Source: Carnegiea gigantea (Eukaryota; Streptophyta; Magnoliopsida; Caryophyllales; Cactaceae). From it: 64,000 bases of DNA. Every line of letters starts with the position of its first letter. Positions within the stretch are counted from its first letter, which is position 1. The notes under the pieces are model-generated. The model did not search any database. It was given only the letters and a program-made list of their open reading frames with translations, and was not told the DNA's origin. Positions 11,801 through 26,400 of this stretch are shown in pieces. The DNA lies in assembly GCA_029747015.1 (NCBI GenBank), contig JAKOGI010000027.1, forward strand, positions 1,476,001 through 1,540,000. The letters are read 5' to 3'. The position numbers and the translations under genes were made by a program.

Positions 11801-13179
11801 ATATGATCAACATAGTTTACTTCATCTATTTTGATATGTTTTTGCGGGTCACCTGGAAACAGCATCTCTGATAGCTCTTGGAAGGGTAAGAGTACATTAT
11901 CCTAACCTTCCCAGAATCTACTTCAAAGGGACTTATACTAGACGGTGGCTGCATGATTGACTTATTCTATCCAATCTGATTAGTGGCATAGTTATATGGT
12001 TGACCATTACTTTCCATTACAGAACACTGCTGGCGTGGAGCCTGAGGATGTTGCTAAGCGTCTTATGGACTATGGTTTCCACGGACCAACAATGTCATGG
12101 CCAGTGCCAGGCACACTTATGATTGAACCTACGGAAAGTGAAGGCAAGGCAGAATTAGACAGGTTCTGTGGTGCACTGATTTCCATTAGGGAAGAAATTG
12201 CCGAGATTGAGAAAGGGAAAGCTGATCCCCATAACAATGTGCTTAAGGTGACCTAATCTTTTGGCAAAACACTCTACAGTTTTGTGCATTCTTCGTATAC
12301 CTTTAGCTTGGTTCGTTCATTCATTATTAAAATCCAGATCACAAGTTTTTCTCATTTCTCGTTTTATTCATATTCCTAATAATCTGATTCATGGGGCTGT
12401 TATTTGCACAGGGAGCACCCCATCCCCCATCCGTGCTCATGGCAGATTCATGGAACAAACCATACTCCCGGGATTATGCTGCTTTCCCTGCTCCATGGCT
12501 GCGCTCTGCAAAATTCTGGCCTACAACTGGTATTTTTCCAATTTCCCAAATTCAAATCTACTCGGCTTGTTGTTCTCTCACATTCTATCCCCTTGGCATG
12601 GCCAATAGGTGGTTCAGTTTCTGCCATTCTTGGGTAAAGTTCATGGAATATTAAATCATTGGTCATATGTGTGTTGCCTGTCAATGTCCTGTAAGTTTGC
12701 TTAGAAAATGGAATCGATATTGATTAGACAAATTTCGCATCTCTTGTGTAATCTGAGTTCTGGTCAATTCTGGTTGTCTCATTGTGAGTCTCGACTCTCG
12801 TGTCTGGTTTCTGGTCAATTAGGTTGTAATCCGGTAGGGCAATTTTGCCAACTACTGTCTCCGACCAAAGCAAACCAAACCTATGAACCCAAGGTCCTAT
12901 CAAGGCAGGTTGTGACGGGAGCTCAGACATGGACAACCATATCCTTGAATAACATAAGATTGTTGGTTGGATCCTAGTTTTAAAAGCATGGCTTTCCTGC
13001 TATTCCATTGTATCGAAGTGACTTCTATCAGTTACACGTTCTCTTTTCCTGCATGCCCTAAAGTGAACACATTTGTGCTTGTTTCAGGACGTGTTGACAA
13101 CGTCTATGGTGACAGGAACCTGATCTGCACCCTTCTCCCCGCGAATCACTATGAAGAAGAAAAGGCTGCTACTGCTTAA
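5871..13179 (+). CDS. GLDP: Glycine dehydrogenase (decarboxylating), P-protein, mitochondrial
   Basis: P-protein of the mitochondrial glycine cleavage complex: it uses PLP to decarboxylate glycine and passes the aminomethyl group to H-protein lipoamide, the core step of photorespiration. Exons: 5871-7112, 7485-7727, 7816-7893, 8003-8103, 8185-8380, 8492-8617, 8797-8982, 9059-9172, 10188-10340, 11399-11587, 11720-11797, 12023-12247, 12412-12529 and 13088-13179. All junctions are GT/AG, the phases join, and the product is 1046 aa, close to the usual ~1040. The N-terminus (about 1-85) is rich in Arg/Ser and Ala, like a mitochondrial presequence; mature sequence begins near [11 protein letters not shown]. 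The PLP lysine is K782 in HLNLHKTF, followed by the glycine-rich [21 protein letters not shown] and DGANMNAQ are also family motifs. No inactivating change is seen. Antisense ORFs over exon 1 are shadows. Confidence 0.97.
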
Positions 13180-13500
13180 AAACCTTCAGCTTTTGGCTTT
13201 AGCCCCCAAGACTTTCTTGAAGCTCCATCAGTTCCCTTATTCCTCTTGCTGTATATACAATTCAGTTTTCTTATCCAGAAGCCGGGATGTTAGCCTTGTA
13301 GTTGTGGAAGGCACTTCCCATATATTCACCTCCACTGCAGCAATGATATTCCCTTCGCCTCTCTCCACGTCCCCTCAATAAAATAAAAAAGAAAAGAAAA
13401 AGGAGGAAAAGAAAAAATGATGATTATATGATGATGATGATGATGATGATGAAGTGAAACAGGAAGGAAAATGAATTTCTTCACAGTCATTCATTTTTAC
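13180..13500 (+). other. GLDP 3' UTR with poly(A) signal and (GAT)n
   Basis: An AATAAA motif at 13377-13382 is a plausible polyadenylation signal about 200 bases after the stop. A short (GAT)n tract follows at about 13430-13452. Confidence 0.5.
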
Positions 13501-15323
13501 ATTCTTATATTATTATTGTAACTTGTAAGTAACATTAAGGCTTATGCAGCTTCGATAGCAATACTGTTGCTGGTTGTAGCTGATGTGCAATTTTTCTGGT
13601 TTCAGATTTATTGAGCATTTAGTTTCATTTTGACATCAATCAGTTGTGAAGTTTTCTGGTCTCAGGACTTACTATTGTCAGAAAGGTCTGCTTTCTGGGC
13701 TTTTTGCTTTTTAGTTTCCCAATATTAGTTGTAAAGCTGCCCTGCTCTTCAGATTTTTATTCTTTGAGTATCTGACAGTTAGAGAATAGGCAATTCCAGT
13801 ATTTCTTACCTTATCTGATTTTTGTGGTGGGCATACTCTTTGTTGCCTTTCAATCGCTCCTTTCATGATTCTTGTCAATTTGTTTGTGTCACTGTCTTCA
13901 GCCAAAAAAGCCCTCTCTGGAAGGGCATCTAAGCAATCACATCTTGGCCTGTGGTTCAACGTGCTGTGATCCTCACTAGCACATCTGAAAAGGACTTGTG
14001 TTTTGTATAGTTAATATGCACTGAGATTTATTAAGGGTCTACTCTTTTCGTGGGTAAGATTCGATGTGTCAACCTTTCTCACTTCCTATAGGAAAATCCC
14101 ACTTCTTCCTACTCTTTTTCGCTCCTTGCTAGTCTTTCTTACTCTCCATCCAAAAAACGGCACACTTATTAGAAAAATCCCACTTCTTTCCATGCTCTCT
14201 CAGTTTCCGCTTCAGTTGACCAAGAAGGGCCCTAACAAAGAATGATATCTTGAGCACATTTAATTCGCTGTGGAGCTTTCAGGGTCCCAGTTGTACTGTA
14301 GAATATTACGCTCCCTTTTTTGGAATCTTCTTTGATGTTCTTTTAGTTGTCAACTTGCAAACTTGTGTTTCCTCCAAACCTAACTCTTTCTCTTTCTCTT
14401 TCTCTATTTTTCTCTCTCTTCTCATTTTTTGAACAAAAAATGAATTGTCCTTTTCAATCTTCCGTGTCACTTTTGTGATTTGTACTGTATGAATGGAGGA
14501 AATATATTTTGATAGTGGACTAATTATTTTTTTCTACCGACAAAAATTTTAAATACAGTGTATTGTGCAATAATTTGCAAAAAGAAAATATCTTTTCTTT
14601 TAAAATTCAAAATAATTATCCTAGTTCACTTTGATTTTAGATGTTTACTGGGTAACAATAAACCAACATTATTTTACTATGAACTGCTAATACTAGCTAG
14701 TTCCTTCAAAACAAAATCAAAAAATATTAATATTAGCTAGTATTTCCAATTTATGATAAACATTGAATATAGATTTTACAACATTTTTTTATTATAGCAT
14801 TAAATCAATATTAATTTTTTATTAATTACTTTCGTTGTCAGGAAAAGAATAACATTCAAGTCTGTTGAAAATGATATTATCAAATTATCTATTAATCTAC
14901 AGTATAAAAATATGTACATCATGTTCAAATTTACTTTACAAGGTGCTCTCAAAAAGTATCATTTGATTATTTTTATATAGTAAAAAATAATTGTCAATTA
15001 ATTCAATCGATAAAATTTCTGAAATTATATGATCAATAGGAATGAAAATTTCCTAGATACAATGCAACTTGCCAAGACTCAACTTACAATAGAGGATAGT
15101 TTCTTAGGTTAATGAAAAATTTGTTGTTGATGGTTGTGCTTAAGTTGGCATGCAGTTGTTGACTAGTGTGCATATATCTGTGAGAGCAATGCACGGTTGC
15201 AAGTGAAGTTTCCACATAAAGTTCTTGGAAGCTTGGTTGCCAAGTTGTCAAAAAGTAAACTCTCCCCCAATATACATTCATAAGTTAGCTATCTTACATT
15301 TCTCAACAAGAAGCAACATCTCT
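13501..15323. other. Intergenic, no gene seen
   Basis: This is AT-rich spacer with pyrimidine tracts near 14385-14430. The phrase AAAATCCCACTTCTT occurs twice (about 14093 and 14174), which hints at a short local duplication. I see no coding region or recognisable transposon ends. Confidence 0.45.
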
Positions 15324-15517
15324 TCTTTTTTCTTTTTTTTTTTTGGCCCCCTTGTTTTTTAGTTTAGTCTTGGATCCTCGATTTTATGGAGGCGAGCTAC
15401 TGTTGGCCCAATAAGAAGTAGAGCTCTCCCGTCAGAGATTTTTTTTTTCCCCATTCACAAGACTTGAACCCAAAACTTTACTTAAGAAAAATAAGTGTTA
15501 AACCACTTGAGCCAGCC
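15324..15517 (-). mobile_element. tRNA-derived SINE
   Basis: Read on the minus strand it starts with an A-box-like TGGCTCAAGTGG (15514-15503) and has a B-box-like GGGTTCAAGTC (15471-15461) at tRNA spacing. It ends in an A-run (the T-run at 15324-15344 on the plus strand). This is the layout of a plant SINE with an internal pol III promoter and a 3' poly(A). The target-site duplication is not clear, so the exact ends are approximate. Confidence 0.65.
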
Positions 15518-17319
<1,802 letters not shown>

Positions 17320-19000
17320 GAATTTCTTTTGGAAGAAACCTGATGGCCTTAAAGGTCTATTGATGATTTCTTAGGGTAAAGTTTGTTGGCCCGGCAAAGC
17401 ATAGGGCATTGAGGTTAGAAAGTTTTTAAATGGAAGCAATTAGCAGTGCCTTCTTAAGTATATTGACATGGAGCCTTTTCCACATGCAAAGTCTGTGGGT
17501 GGAGCAGATGAAAGCTAAATACCCAATTAATGAAGACTTTTTCAAGGTTGAGCCCTAACAATTTGACTCATGGGCATGGAAATGCATACCTAGAAACCGC
17601 CATCAATTTGGAAAAGGAATAAAATGGAAAGTAAGAGATGGAACAAAAATTATTTTTCGGTCTGATAATTGGTGTATAAGTGAAAGTTTAGCCACAATGC
17701 TCACCATAACAGACACGTCTCCAATTGATACTTCTCTCAAGGTCTTGCGTTTTATTATAGATTTAGAAGAGCGGGATGTCATGAAACTAAGATGATTAGT
17801 AAATTATGCTCATATGCAACTAATTATAGTAATGGATATCCCCTTTAATCTTGTTTTTTGACTCCATCTATGGACTTTCAGAAAATGGTGATTTCTTAAC
17901 CAAGACAATGACCTAGGCTTCTTATGATTTGGATGTAAAAAAGTCCCCCTCATAGGCATACAACTAGATTTAGAATTAAACATTATAACTAAATTGAAAA
18001 TTTTTCTTTGGTAACAATTTCATGCATTACTGCATTACTCCCCACTAGGGGAACTCTCTTCAAAAAAAGACCTCAAGTTGACCTAATATGTCCTTTATAC
18101 AATGCAAAGATTAAGGATGCAGAAAACCTATTTTTTCAGTATGGTGCTGCCCAAGATGGGGGTGAAAGCTAGTAAATGATCAAAATTGGGCGTCAATTCC
18201 GTCGCTGATATGAAAATTCCGTCGCTGATTAACCGATTTTCGTCGCTGATTCCGTCTTTATTTCGTCTTTTTCTTGTAATATTTTACACTTCTCTGGAGC
18301 ATCCGGAAAACTAGAAATAACAAGGTATTTCGTAAAAAAATATCTATCCTAGTAACCATATTGATTAAAACAAACAAAGTTAGCGGTAAATTACACATTA
18401 GACACAAACTCACACAAACAATTCAACCACCAAACTTATACCATTCAACTACCAACCGTAAGAAGACATATTGCGTTGCATGGAAGAAGCCACAAGGAGG
18501 GTTCACCAAAATTGAACCCCAAAATCAATTTTGATGGATCCAAATCATCTTATTAAGTAGTGTGAGGAGATGTCATCCGTAGCTGGGAAGGTAAATTTAT
18601 TCAGGGAGTATTATTCAATCTGAACATAATGCATAATGGAATTAGAGCTGCCGTATGAGGAGGATACACAAACATTCACATAAAAGGAGACAACAAAATC
18701 TCACCGAAGTAGTTCAAGGTCACATTCAATCACTATGGAAAATCCAAGTTCTGATTCAGGATATTCATTCTTGCTTTCAATCTAACCATCTAATTGCTAA
18801 ACATATTTTTAGATAAAGTAATTGTGCAGCAAATAGGCTAGTCAAATTAGAGCTCACTTTACATTCCATAGTAGTGTGCAATCAGGTTTCACATAGAGAT
18901 TTTCGTTGTATTCTCCATGAGTATAATCTACGGAGAACCCTTAAGAGAAGGGAGACCTTGGGTTGTATCACTCATATTTCTTTCAAAAAAATAAATAAAA
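17320..19000 (+). mobile_element. LINE ORF2 3' relic (zf-RVT plus RNase H)
   Basis: The plus strand reads, with stops and frame changes, WAWKCIPRNRHQ and then GKGIKWKVRDGTKIIFRSDNWC (about 17570-17680). This is the zinc-binding region after the reverse transcriptase in plant LINEs. Around 18690-18960 an RNase H-like domain follows: KGDNKI, then a stretch including FQSNHLIAKHIF and a CAANRLVKLELT-like end. No intact ORF remains. The middle (about 17800-18480) is not recognisable and includes the short repeats described separately. Confidence 0.65.
18199..18265. repeat. Short direct repeats of (T)TCCGTCGCTGAT
   Basis: Near-identical copies (ATTCCGTCGCTGATA, ATTCCGTCGCTGATT and TTTCGTCGCTGATTCC) sit within about 60 bases inside the LINE relic. 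The clustering is unlike the surrounding sequence and resembles the subterminal repeats of a DNA transposon end. I could not find a matching partner end. Confidence 0.5.
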
Positions 19001-19012
19001 GCAAAAAATCCT

Positions 19013-20055
19013 AAACCTAATTGCATGCCTTTACTTAAAGTTGTTCACTCACTAATTAAGTTTCTACGAGTAGCATACTCTAAACTTACAACCTCATAGC
19101 AAAGGGAGAAAGAAGAGTCAAAACGTTTCTTACTGGGGGTAGGGGAGGCATTACCATCTTATTATGTAGATTGGGTCAACACAAACACCAAATGCACATC
19201 AAGATTTATGGACATCTGTTAATAAATGCTTTCCTATTACGCCATGATCACATTCGATGTTATAATCCGTAATCAATCTCAGTATCATGCTTTTCAATCT
19301 CACAGCAATTTAAATGGAGAAAAAGTGTTAGAAATATTTCTTGACAAAACAAATAATAATGAGACGAAAGAAAGGGAATCATCTTACAATGTAGACAAGA
19401 TTATCACAGACACCGAATGCACATCAAGTTTCAGGGACATCTGTCAGTGATTGCTTCCCTTTTATGCTATCATGACACCCAACATTCTGATCCCTCATCA
19501 ATCTCACTACTCAGCCATTGGATTGATGTAATCGCAATTTCATACATGAAATGTGTATTCTCTAACACAATTTAGTGCATAAAAATACACTGATTTGACT
19601 AGTATTAATCTCCAATTGAGCCTAATTGCACCCCTCCATTTGAAGTTGTGCATCCACTAATCAAGTGCCTACAATTAATATAGTCTAAGCTTTTCATAGC
19701 AAAGGGAGAACAAGAGTTAAGCATGTTTTAAAACTGAAACTGTAAAAAAAAAAAAAAGAAAATAGGGATCATCTTACCATGCAGCTACAGTTATTACAGG
19801 TGCCAACTGCATATCAAGATCTAGGGACATTTGTCGGTGACGACTTTAAACCTACGCTATCATCACATGCAACATTCTAATCCCTAATCGATCTTAATCC
19901 TTAACTATGTACCGTTTCCATCTATATGTATATCCTTTATACTAAATCTCACTGCACACCTCCAATTGAAGTTGAGCACCCTACTCACTAGTCAAGTTCC
20001 CTCAATTAGCCATAAGTCTAAACTTTAAACAAGTGAGTAGAAGAGTGAGGTGTGT
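19013..20055. repeat. Degenerate tandem repeats (~300 bp) upstream of the kinase gene
   Basis: Blocks recur in the same order. CCTAATTGCA followed by AAGTTG and CACTAATYAAGT occurs near 19016 and 19621, with a weaker copy near 19945. AGCAAAGGGAGAA occurs near 19098 and 19698. ATCATCTTAC followed by GCACATCAAG and GGGACATCTGTC-like text occurs near 19156, 19378 and 19767. Unit length is roughly 230-390 bp, with deletions. No coding potential. The array ends about 350 bases before the kinase ATG, so it occupies the promoter region. Confidence 0.65.
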
Positions 20056-20412
20056 CGTGTGACGTTGGAGCCAAAGTGACCCACACCCACAGGGGTTGAA
20101 ACTAATCCAACTCATCTCTCGTTTCTTCGTAGTGGTGGTGGCTTGAAGAGGTGAATTTTACGAGAATCTGTCTCATCTTTGGTTCTTCAATCAGTCCACC
20201 ACTCACAAGAAGAACAAGATCAAGGACAAGAGGAGAGAGAAAAGGGGAAATCAGCCGAACGTTGAACAGGCAAATCAAAAACCCCAGCAGGAAGAAGAAG
20301 AAGAAGAAGACGACATTCACAATTTGTGGGGAAAATCCAAACCTGCGATTCAATTCCTCTCTCTCTCTCTCTCTCTCTCGCTATATATATAGATGCAACT
20401 TCCGAAGCAATC

Positions 20413-23400
20413 ATGTCGAAGATGAAGCATCTCCTTAGGAAGCTCCACATCGGAAATGACCAGCACAACCCCCACCGCCGGCCTCCGCCGGCGGCAGCGC
20501 CGTCGGCGACGTTGTCTCCGTCGTCATCGTCGCCTTCGCCGCCGTCCGTTTCAGTGACAGTCGATTCCGCCGATCGGACGGTGCCGGCGGAAAATGTTGA
20601 AGTCAATGTTAGCGTCAGAAACCCTAATAGGGATTTCAATTTCTTGGAGGAGGAGTTTCAAGTGCAATTGGCAATGGCACTTAGTGCCTCCGATCCTGAG
20701 ACTAGCAAAGACGAAGAGTCGGACCAGATCAAGGCTGCCAAACAATTGAGCCTCGCTTGCTCTCCTTCGGTCCCTGATAATGAACGCCTTAGCGAATTCA
20801 TTTCTCTTAAATACTGGGTTAGTCTTTTTTCCTTTTTTTTCCGCAACTATTTTTCACAATTTGATGATTTAGGGTATTTGAATATGAGCTGGGCTGGTTT
20901 TGATATTCATTTTACACTTGGTATTTTTTTCTGCTACTGAATCATTGGGAAGAAATTGGTATTTATGTTATATGTTATACTTATAAACCACGAGTTAAGG
21001 CTGGTTCAATTCTCAATCTTAAACCTTTCTCATTGTGGAAAAGCTCAAGTTGTTTTGTGTAGGCTGGTTTGTTAGCTGGGTTTTGGATTGTGGGCATGTT
21101 TTGCATTTTTTCCCCGTCTAATGTTGTCATTCTTCACTGATATTTGTTGCCAGTAATGGAAGAAATATCTTCAGAAAAAGTTGATTTCTTTCATAGCCCC
21201 TGTCATTACGATTACCTAAGCTGGATGTTTCTCCTGCACCAGTCTTTAGTTGACTATGCCTAATTATGCCTTATTTGTATATGGCTTTTGTTTATGGAGC
21301 GTGATAGGATGCTTGTTTAGCCCGTGGAATTTAGTATGCACCCACAGTAACAATTTCAATTTCATTGCTCTTTGCAGAACTATAATGTTGTGCAATATGA
21401 TGAAAGAGTGGTGGATGGGTTCTATGATGTTTATGCTGTTGCGTCGCATTCAATCGCACAAGGGGAAATGCCATTGCTTGTGGATCTTCAAGCTATCTCC
21501 ATATTCGATGATGTTGAATATGAAGTTGTGTTGGTGAACCGGTCAATTGATCTTCAATTGCGACAACTTGAAAATAAAGCATATGCTATATCAGTGGAAT
21601 ATAAATTTCTCGGAAATGGCTTGTTTATGAACACTCTGATTCAGAGGATAGCAAATCTTGTTGTCGATACAATGGGTGGTCCTGTCAGTAATGCAGAAGA
21701 AATGATGAAGAGATGGAGAGTTAGAACTGATCAGTTGAAGGGTTCTCTCAACACCATTGTCCTTCCTCTTGGTTGTCTTGATGTAGGACTTTCACGCCAC
21801 CGTGCCTTGCTGTTTAAGGTCTTAACTCTTGAGCTTCACGCTAGCCTCGCAGACTAGCTAATATGAGTTTTGATATTTATGTTTATTTTCCATGCGTCAA
21901 ATGTTGTGGAGGGCTTGCATGCTACATTGATGATACAATTTGTCACTATAAATGAAGATTATACTTGCAGTTTGTATGTTTTCCAACAGCCAGTGTTTTC
22001 CCATTTGTGGCCTGGTTTTGTCAGTTTCACTGTGGATGACTAGGTTGCATTATTCTGGCAGAAAGTCTGACTATTATGTAAAGCATAGAGAGACTTTGAG
22101 CCTCTCTTTTTTCAGTTTAGCTTGGGGTTGATTATCTTGTTTGGCTTTCAAGGAGTTTGATGCAGATAGTGGCAATATGAAAGTTATCTCCTTAAGTTCT
22201 GGGCGTTGTACAACCTACTCTAGTCAGTTAATCATCTGAATTGCAAAGCCTTTACTTGCTATGCTAGTTTTCACCGGTCGATAAGTTGTCACAAAATTGT
22301 CCTACATTTACTGGTGGCTGAATCTCTTTCAGCGGTTATTTTGTAATTATCCCCATAATTATTTTTTTTTGATAAGGTAATTATCCTCATAATTATAGGA
22401 TTGTGACATATTTGCTTGAATGCATTCTTTCTGTTGTTGCATATAAATGATACATAGGATATCTTGGAGTTATTGTTGTTTGCTATTTCATTTTTATGTG
22501 TAATTTTGTTTGTAGAGCTTTCTATTATATGGTTCTCATCACAACAATGTTGTTGATCATCTTTGCGAGATTTTTTTTTTTTTTTTTTTTTTGGGGATCA
22601 AATCTTTGCCAGAATGTTGGTCAGGCTTTTTACATATTTTTATATTTTCCTCCAGGTTCTAGCAGATAGGATAAATCTTCCATGCATGCTGGTAAAAGGG
22701 AGTTTGTACACAGGCACTGATGAGGGAGCTGTCAACCTGATTAAATTTGATGATGGAAGGTAAAAAGTCCTGCTTTTGACTTGTGATGTTTGTGGCCTAA
22801 TATCATGAAGTGAGCTTTTGCTCAACTGGCTGTCCAGAAATGTTTTATTGTCTATGTATGCTGTCACTTGCTGTGTGGTCTGCCCCTTTCATCGGCGTAT
22901 TTAATGACAATTGAGCTAGGTTACGAACTTCACCAGTGAGATAGTGTATGTTTCTTCTTGCGTGTGCAATGTATGGCATCCTGCTGGAGAATGTTATTTT
23001 TGTATTCCTAAACCATCTTGTTTGCTTGGTAAGAAGCCTGTTGTTTCATTATTGACATACTCTTTGTAATATATGTATTACAGTGAATACATAATTGACT
23101 TGATGGGTGCTCCTGGCACACTAATTCCAGCTGAGGTTCCTAGCAGTCTTCTCCTAGACACTGCCCTAGAAGCAAGGGGCTTTTCGAACAGCACTGCAGC
23201 CGTAAATAACTTGAGCGTAGTGTTTGACAAAGTTGTGGGGCTAACAGGAGCTATGTGTGATCTTGTCAAGGCTCCTGAAATCTGGGGGCCCAACTTGAAT
23301 GATGGAGTATCATTAAGTACACAAGCAACACAAGAAAATCCTATCTGTGTTAAGCCAGATGTGACTGGAAAATCTGAACAGGAACTTGAGAAGCCCTTTG

Positions 23401-26400
23401 CTTCAGAATTCAGTCTTGGCGATGGCTTACCATGTCCTGTTGAGCAAGCATCATTAGCACAGGAAAAGAAGGTGAAGGATGTTTCTAAATATGTTATTAG
23501 TGCTGCAAAAGATCCTGAATTTGCACAGAAACTGCATGCAGTTTTGCTGGAGAGTGGTGCTGCACCTCCGGCGGATCTTTTTTTGAACATGAATCCTTAC
23601 ATTTTGGGTGAAAAGAAATTTCTTGAACAAGCCCAACCAGTGGGATGGGAAGTTTTGGAGTCCGGGGCTTCATATAGTGCGCAGGATTATAGGTCAAATA
23701 ACGAGAGGTTACTCCTGTGCTCGTCTGGAGGGAAACCTTTGAACAACCGTGACGATAAAGGGGAATCCAGTGTGGAGTGCTTCAAAGGGCAACAGTTACT
23801 AACGGATGCCAAAGTTCCTTGTTTTCCATTTTTTTTGGAACCTGAAGGTAGGAATGGTGCTTTTGTTGCTATTGAAGCAAGTAGACTAATCACCACTGGT
23901 GCTACAGATGTTTCTTCATCTCCATCAATTCCTTCTAAGATGGATGTAGGAGCTTCATTTGAGGGGAGACTTTTTATGAATGTGCTTGTAAATCTTCAGG
24001 TGTGACTGCTGGCCACGAGGAGCCTGTTGTCCAGGATTCTAAAGCAAAAATCATGAACCAAATAGAAGCAGATGAAGAATCTCAGAGTCTTAGCCCGAAC
24101 TCTGGTGAGAGGATCTGCCCTGTGCTAGGTGAATTTGCAGAATGGGAGATACCCTGGGAGGATCTCCAGATAGGAGAACGAATTGGTATAGGTAAGATGT
24201 CCTTATCTGAATATCCAATGAAATCCACATTCTAGGGAATTTATACCTTTACTATTAGTGTATTTTGGCCGAATGGATTTTGAAATGATTCATTTGATTC
24301 GAATTGTTGTAAGAGTTCGATATCCCATATCTTAAATTCTAAGCATATGCTGAGCCCCTATAACTCAAGTGTCTTTCGTGTTTGCTTGGAAGTTCTGAAG
24401 TCTTTAGGCATTATCAGAACACGTTTAATCGTGGATTCAACCTTTGTGCTCATTTACTTTGTCGCGGTTCTCTGTTTTATATTAGACTGTTTGATTGCAA
24501 CATATGGTCTGCTCACTTTCTTCTTTTGCAGGTTCCTATGGGGAGGTATATCGTGCAGATTGGAATGGCACTGTAAGTCTCATCCTACTAGACTCAGGGC
24601 TGGTCATTGTGGTGCCTAAGCAATTTCTATGTATCTGTATGCTTTGGCCTTTAATGTTGTTATTCAGGTTGCTGCTGCTTAATACTGTAACGTTGCTTCC
24701 ATGTTGTAAAGGCTATGTTTTGCAATGACTTTGGACTTTGGAGGGCTTTGACTGAAATTGTTGGTTAATAAGTGTGTAGATTTCGAGAAATTGCATTGCT
24801 TGCTTAACAAAGAATCATCTGATATGGATTAATTGCCTATAGCTAAAACTAAAGAGAGGGGGAAAAGGAGAGTTCCGGTAATGGGTAAGATGCACAGAAG
24901 GGGAAGGGGCATTGTCCTGTGAAATATTGCTGCCAACTTTTATTTCGCTCTTTGTCTGCATGTGCCCCTGCTGTTGGCCGCCTTCTACTTCATAAATGAA
25001 AGAATGGCGAGCATGATTTTGTAATTCTCTGTCTGTTGACTTAATTGACATTCTTACACGAGAAACGGGACAGCATGCTTAAGGTTTATGAGTTCATCTG
25101 ACTATCTACTTTGAGAGTGAAGTGACTTCAAGTCTTGTTCTTTATTAAAATATGACATCCTATATATTTTGAAGTATGTGACTGCATCATCTGATAAACT
25201 ATGTTAAGGTTGCTTGTCAAGAGTAGGAAAACATTAACTTAGACAGGAAATAAAACTGGAAATGCGTAGTAGTGATGGTGGGTCGAGAGAAAGTTGATTT
25301 ACGTGCTTGGTTGTGTTTGTTCTTGCTTCTTATTCGTGCCAATTTGAATGGAAGAGTGAGTATTCTTAATACGGTCTTGCATTGGACGATTGGGTAGGAA
25401 GTTTGGCTGGTGATACTTGAATCTGTAACACACCCTTTTTATTTGTTGGAGTCCGGAGATAAAACGGTCTTGAAGACAATTTGATTGGTGTCATCCCTTT
25501 CTGCAGGGACATAGACTAGTTTGTTGACTGTTTACTTCCAAATGAGACTGAAATGGAGGAAACTAGAGATTTAGGGCCAGTTGTGGAGAACTTTATTCAT
25601 AATGGAGTCTATGAGGAAGATAAGAGTCCAGCTTGTGGAATTCCAAGCTATGTTGCATGGACTCGGGTATGGGGTGTTGGACTCGGGTATGGATCTGAGC
25701 GTCCGACTCGTCAAAACTCTAACTTAGGACACGGGGACACGGTCCAAAATTTGGACACGTATATGAGGACTCATAATTTTACGTATGAAAGTTGCAATTT
25801 CAGGTTAATCTTCTGAGAATATTTCAATAGTTATAAGGTTGTCAACTTGTCAAATTGTTGAACATTAAAGATCCATTAAAGAAAAAGACCACATCTTCCT
25901 AATTATTCACCCTTGCTACTTTAGAGTTTGGACAAGGGTCCAACAAGGATCCCATGTCTTATCCGCAGAGTGTCGTGTCCGATACGGGTACGACTAGGCG
26001 AAATGGAGAGTCCGGGTATCATAGATTCCAAGTACTGATCATTTTTCATTGACTAGGTTTTTTCAATTTACACTGTTGTTGATTATATATGACTTGTGAG
26101 TTAGTGGAGGAAGTGATGTAGTATGTTAGCTATTGTTGTATTCTTTATGCTGTCCTTGCCTTAATGCTATTACCTCTTCTGGGCATGTTTACACAGATAG
26201 CTTTCGCAAGTCTATATTATATGAGCGTAATGCTGTCCTTGAATATGTTGGTTGCTATTCTGAGTTTATCAATGTATTCACCTGATTAATGGTGCCATTC
26301 GCAGGAAGTTGCTGTGAAGAAGTTCTTAGTCCAAGACTTGACTGGTGATGTTCTGATTCAGTTTAAATGTGAAGTAAGCATTTATTGGTTGTTTATGCTC

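Noticed and set aside
20220..20639. 139-codon minus-strand ORF at the kinase start
   Set aside because: Antisense of kinase exon 1 and leader; its Asp/Gly-rich run mirrors the Ser/Pro codons of the real frame.
23084..24005. Frameshift disabling the kinase gene at 24000
   Set aside because: A 152-nt GT/AG intron (23848-23999) restores the frame exactly, and all downstream motifs are intact; a spliced intron explains it better than a mutation.
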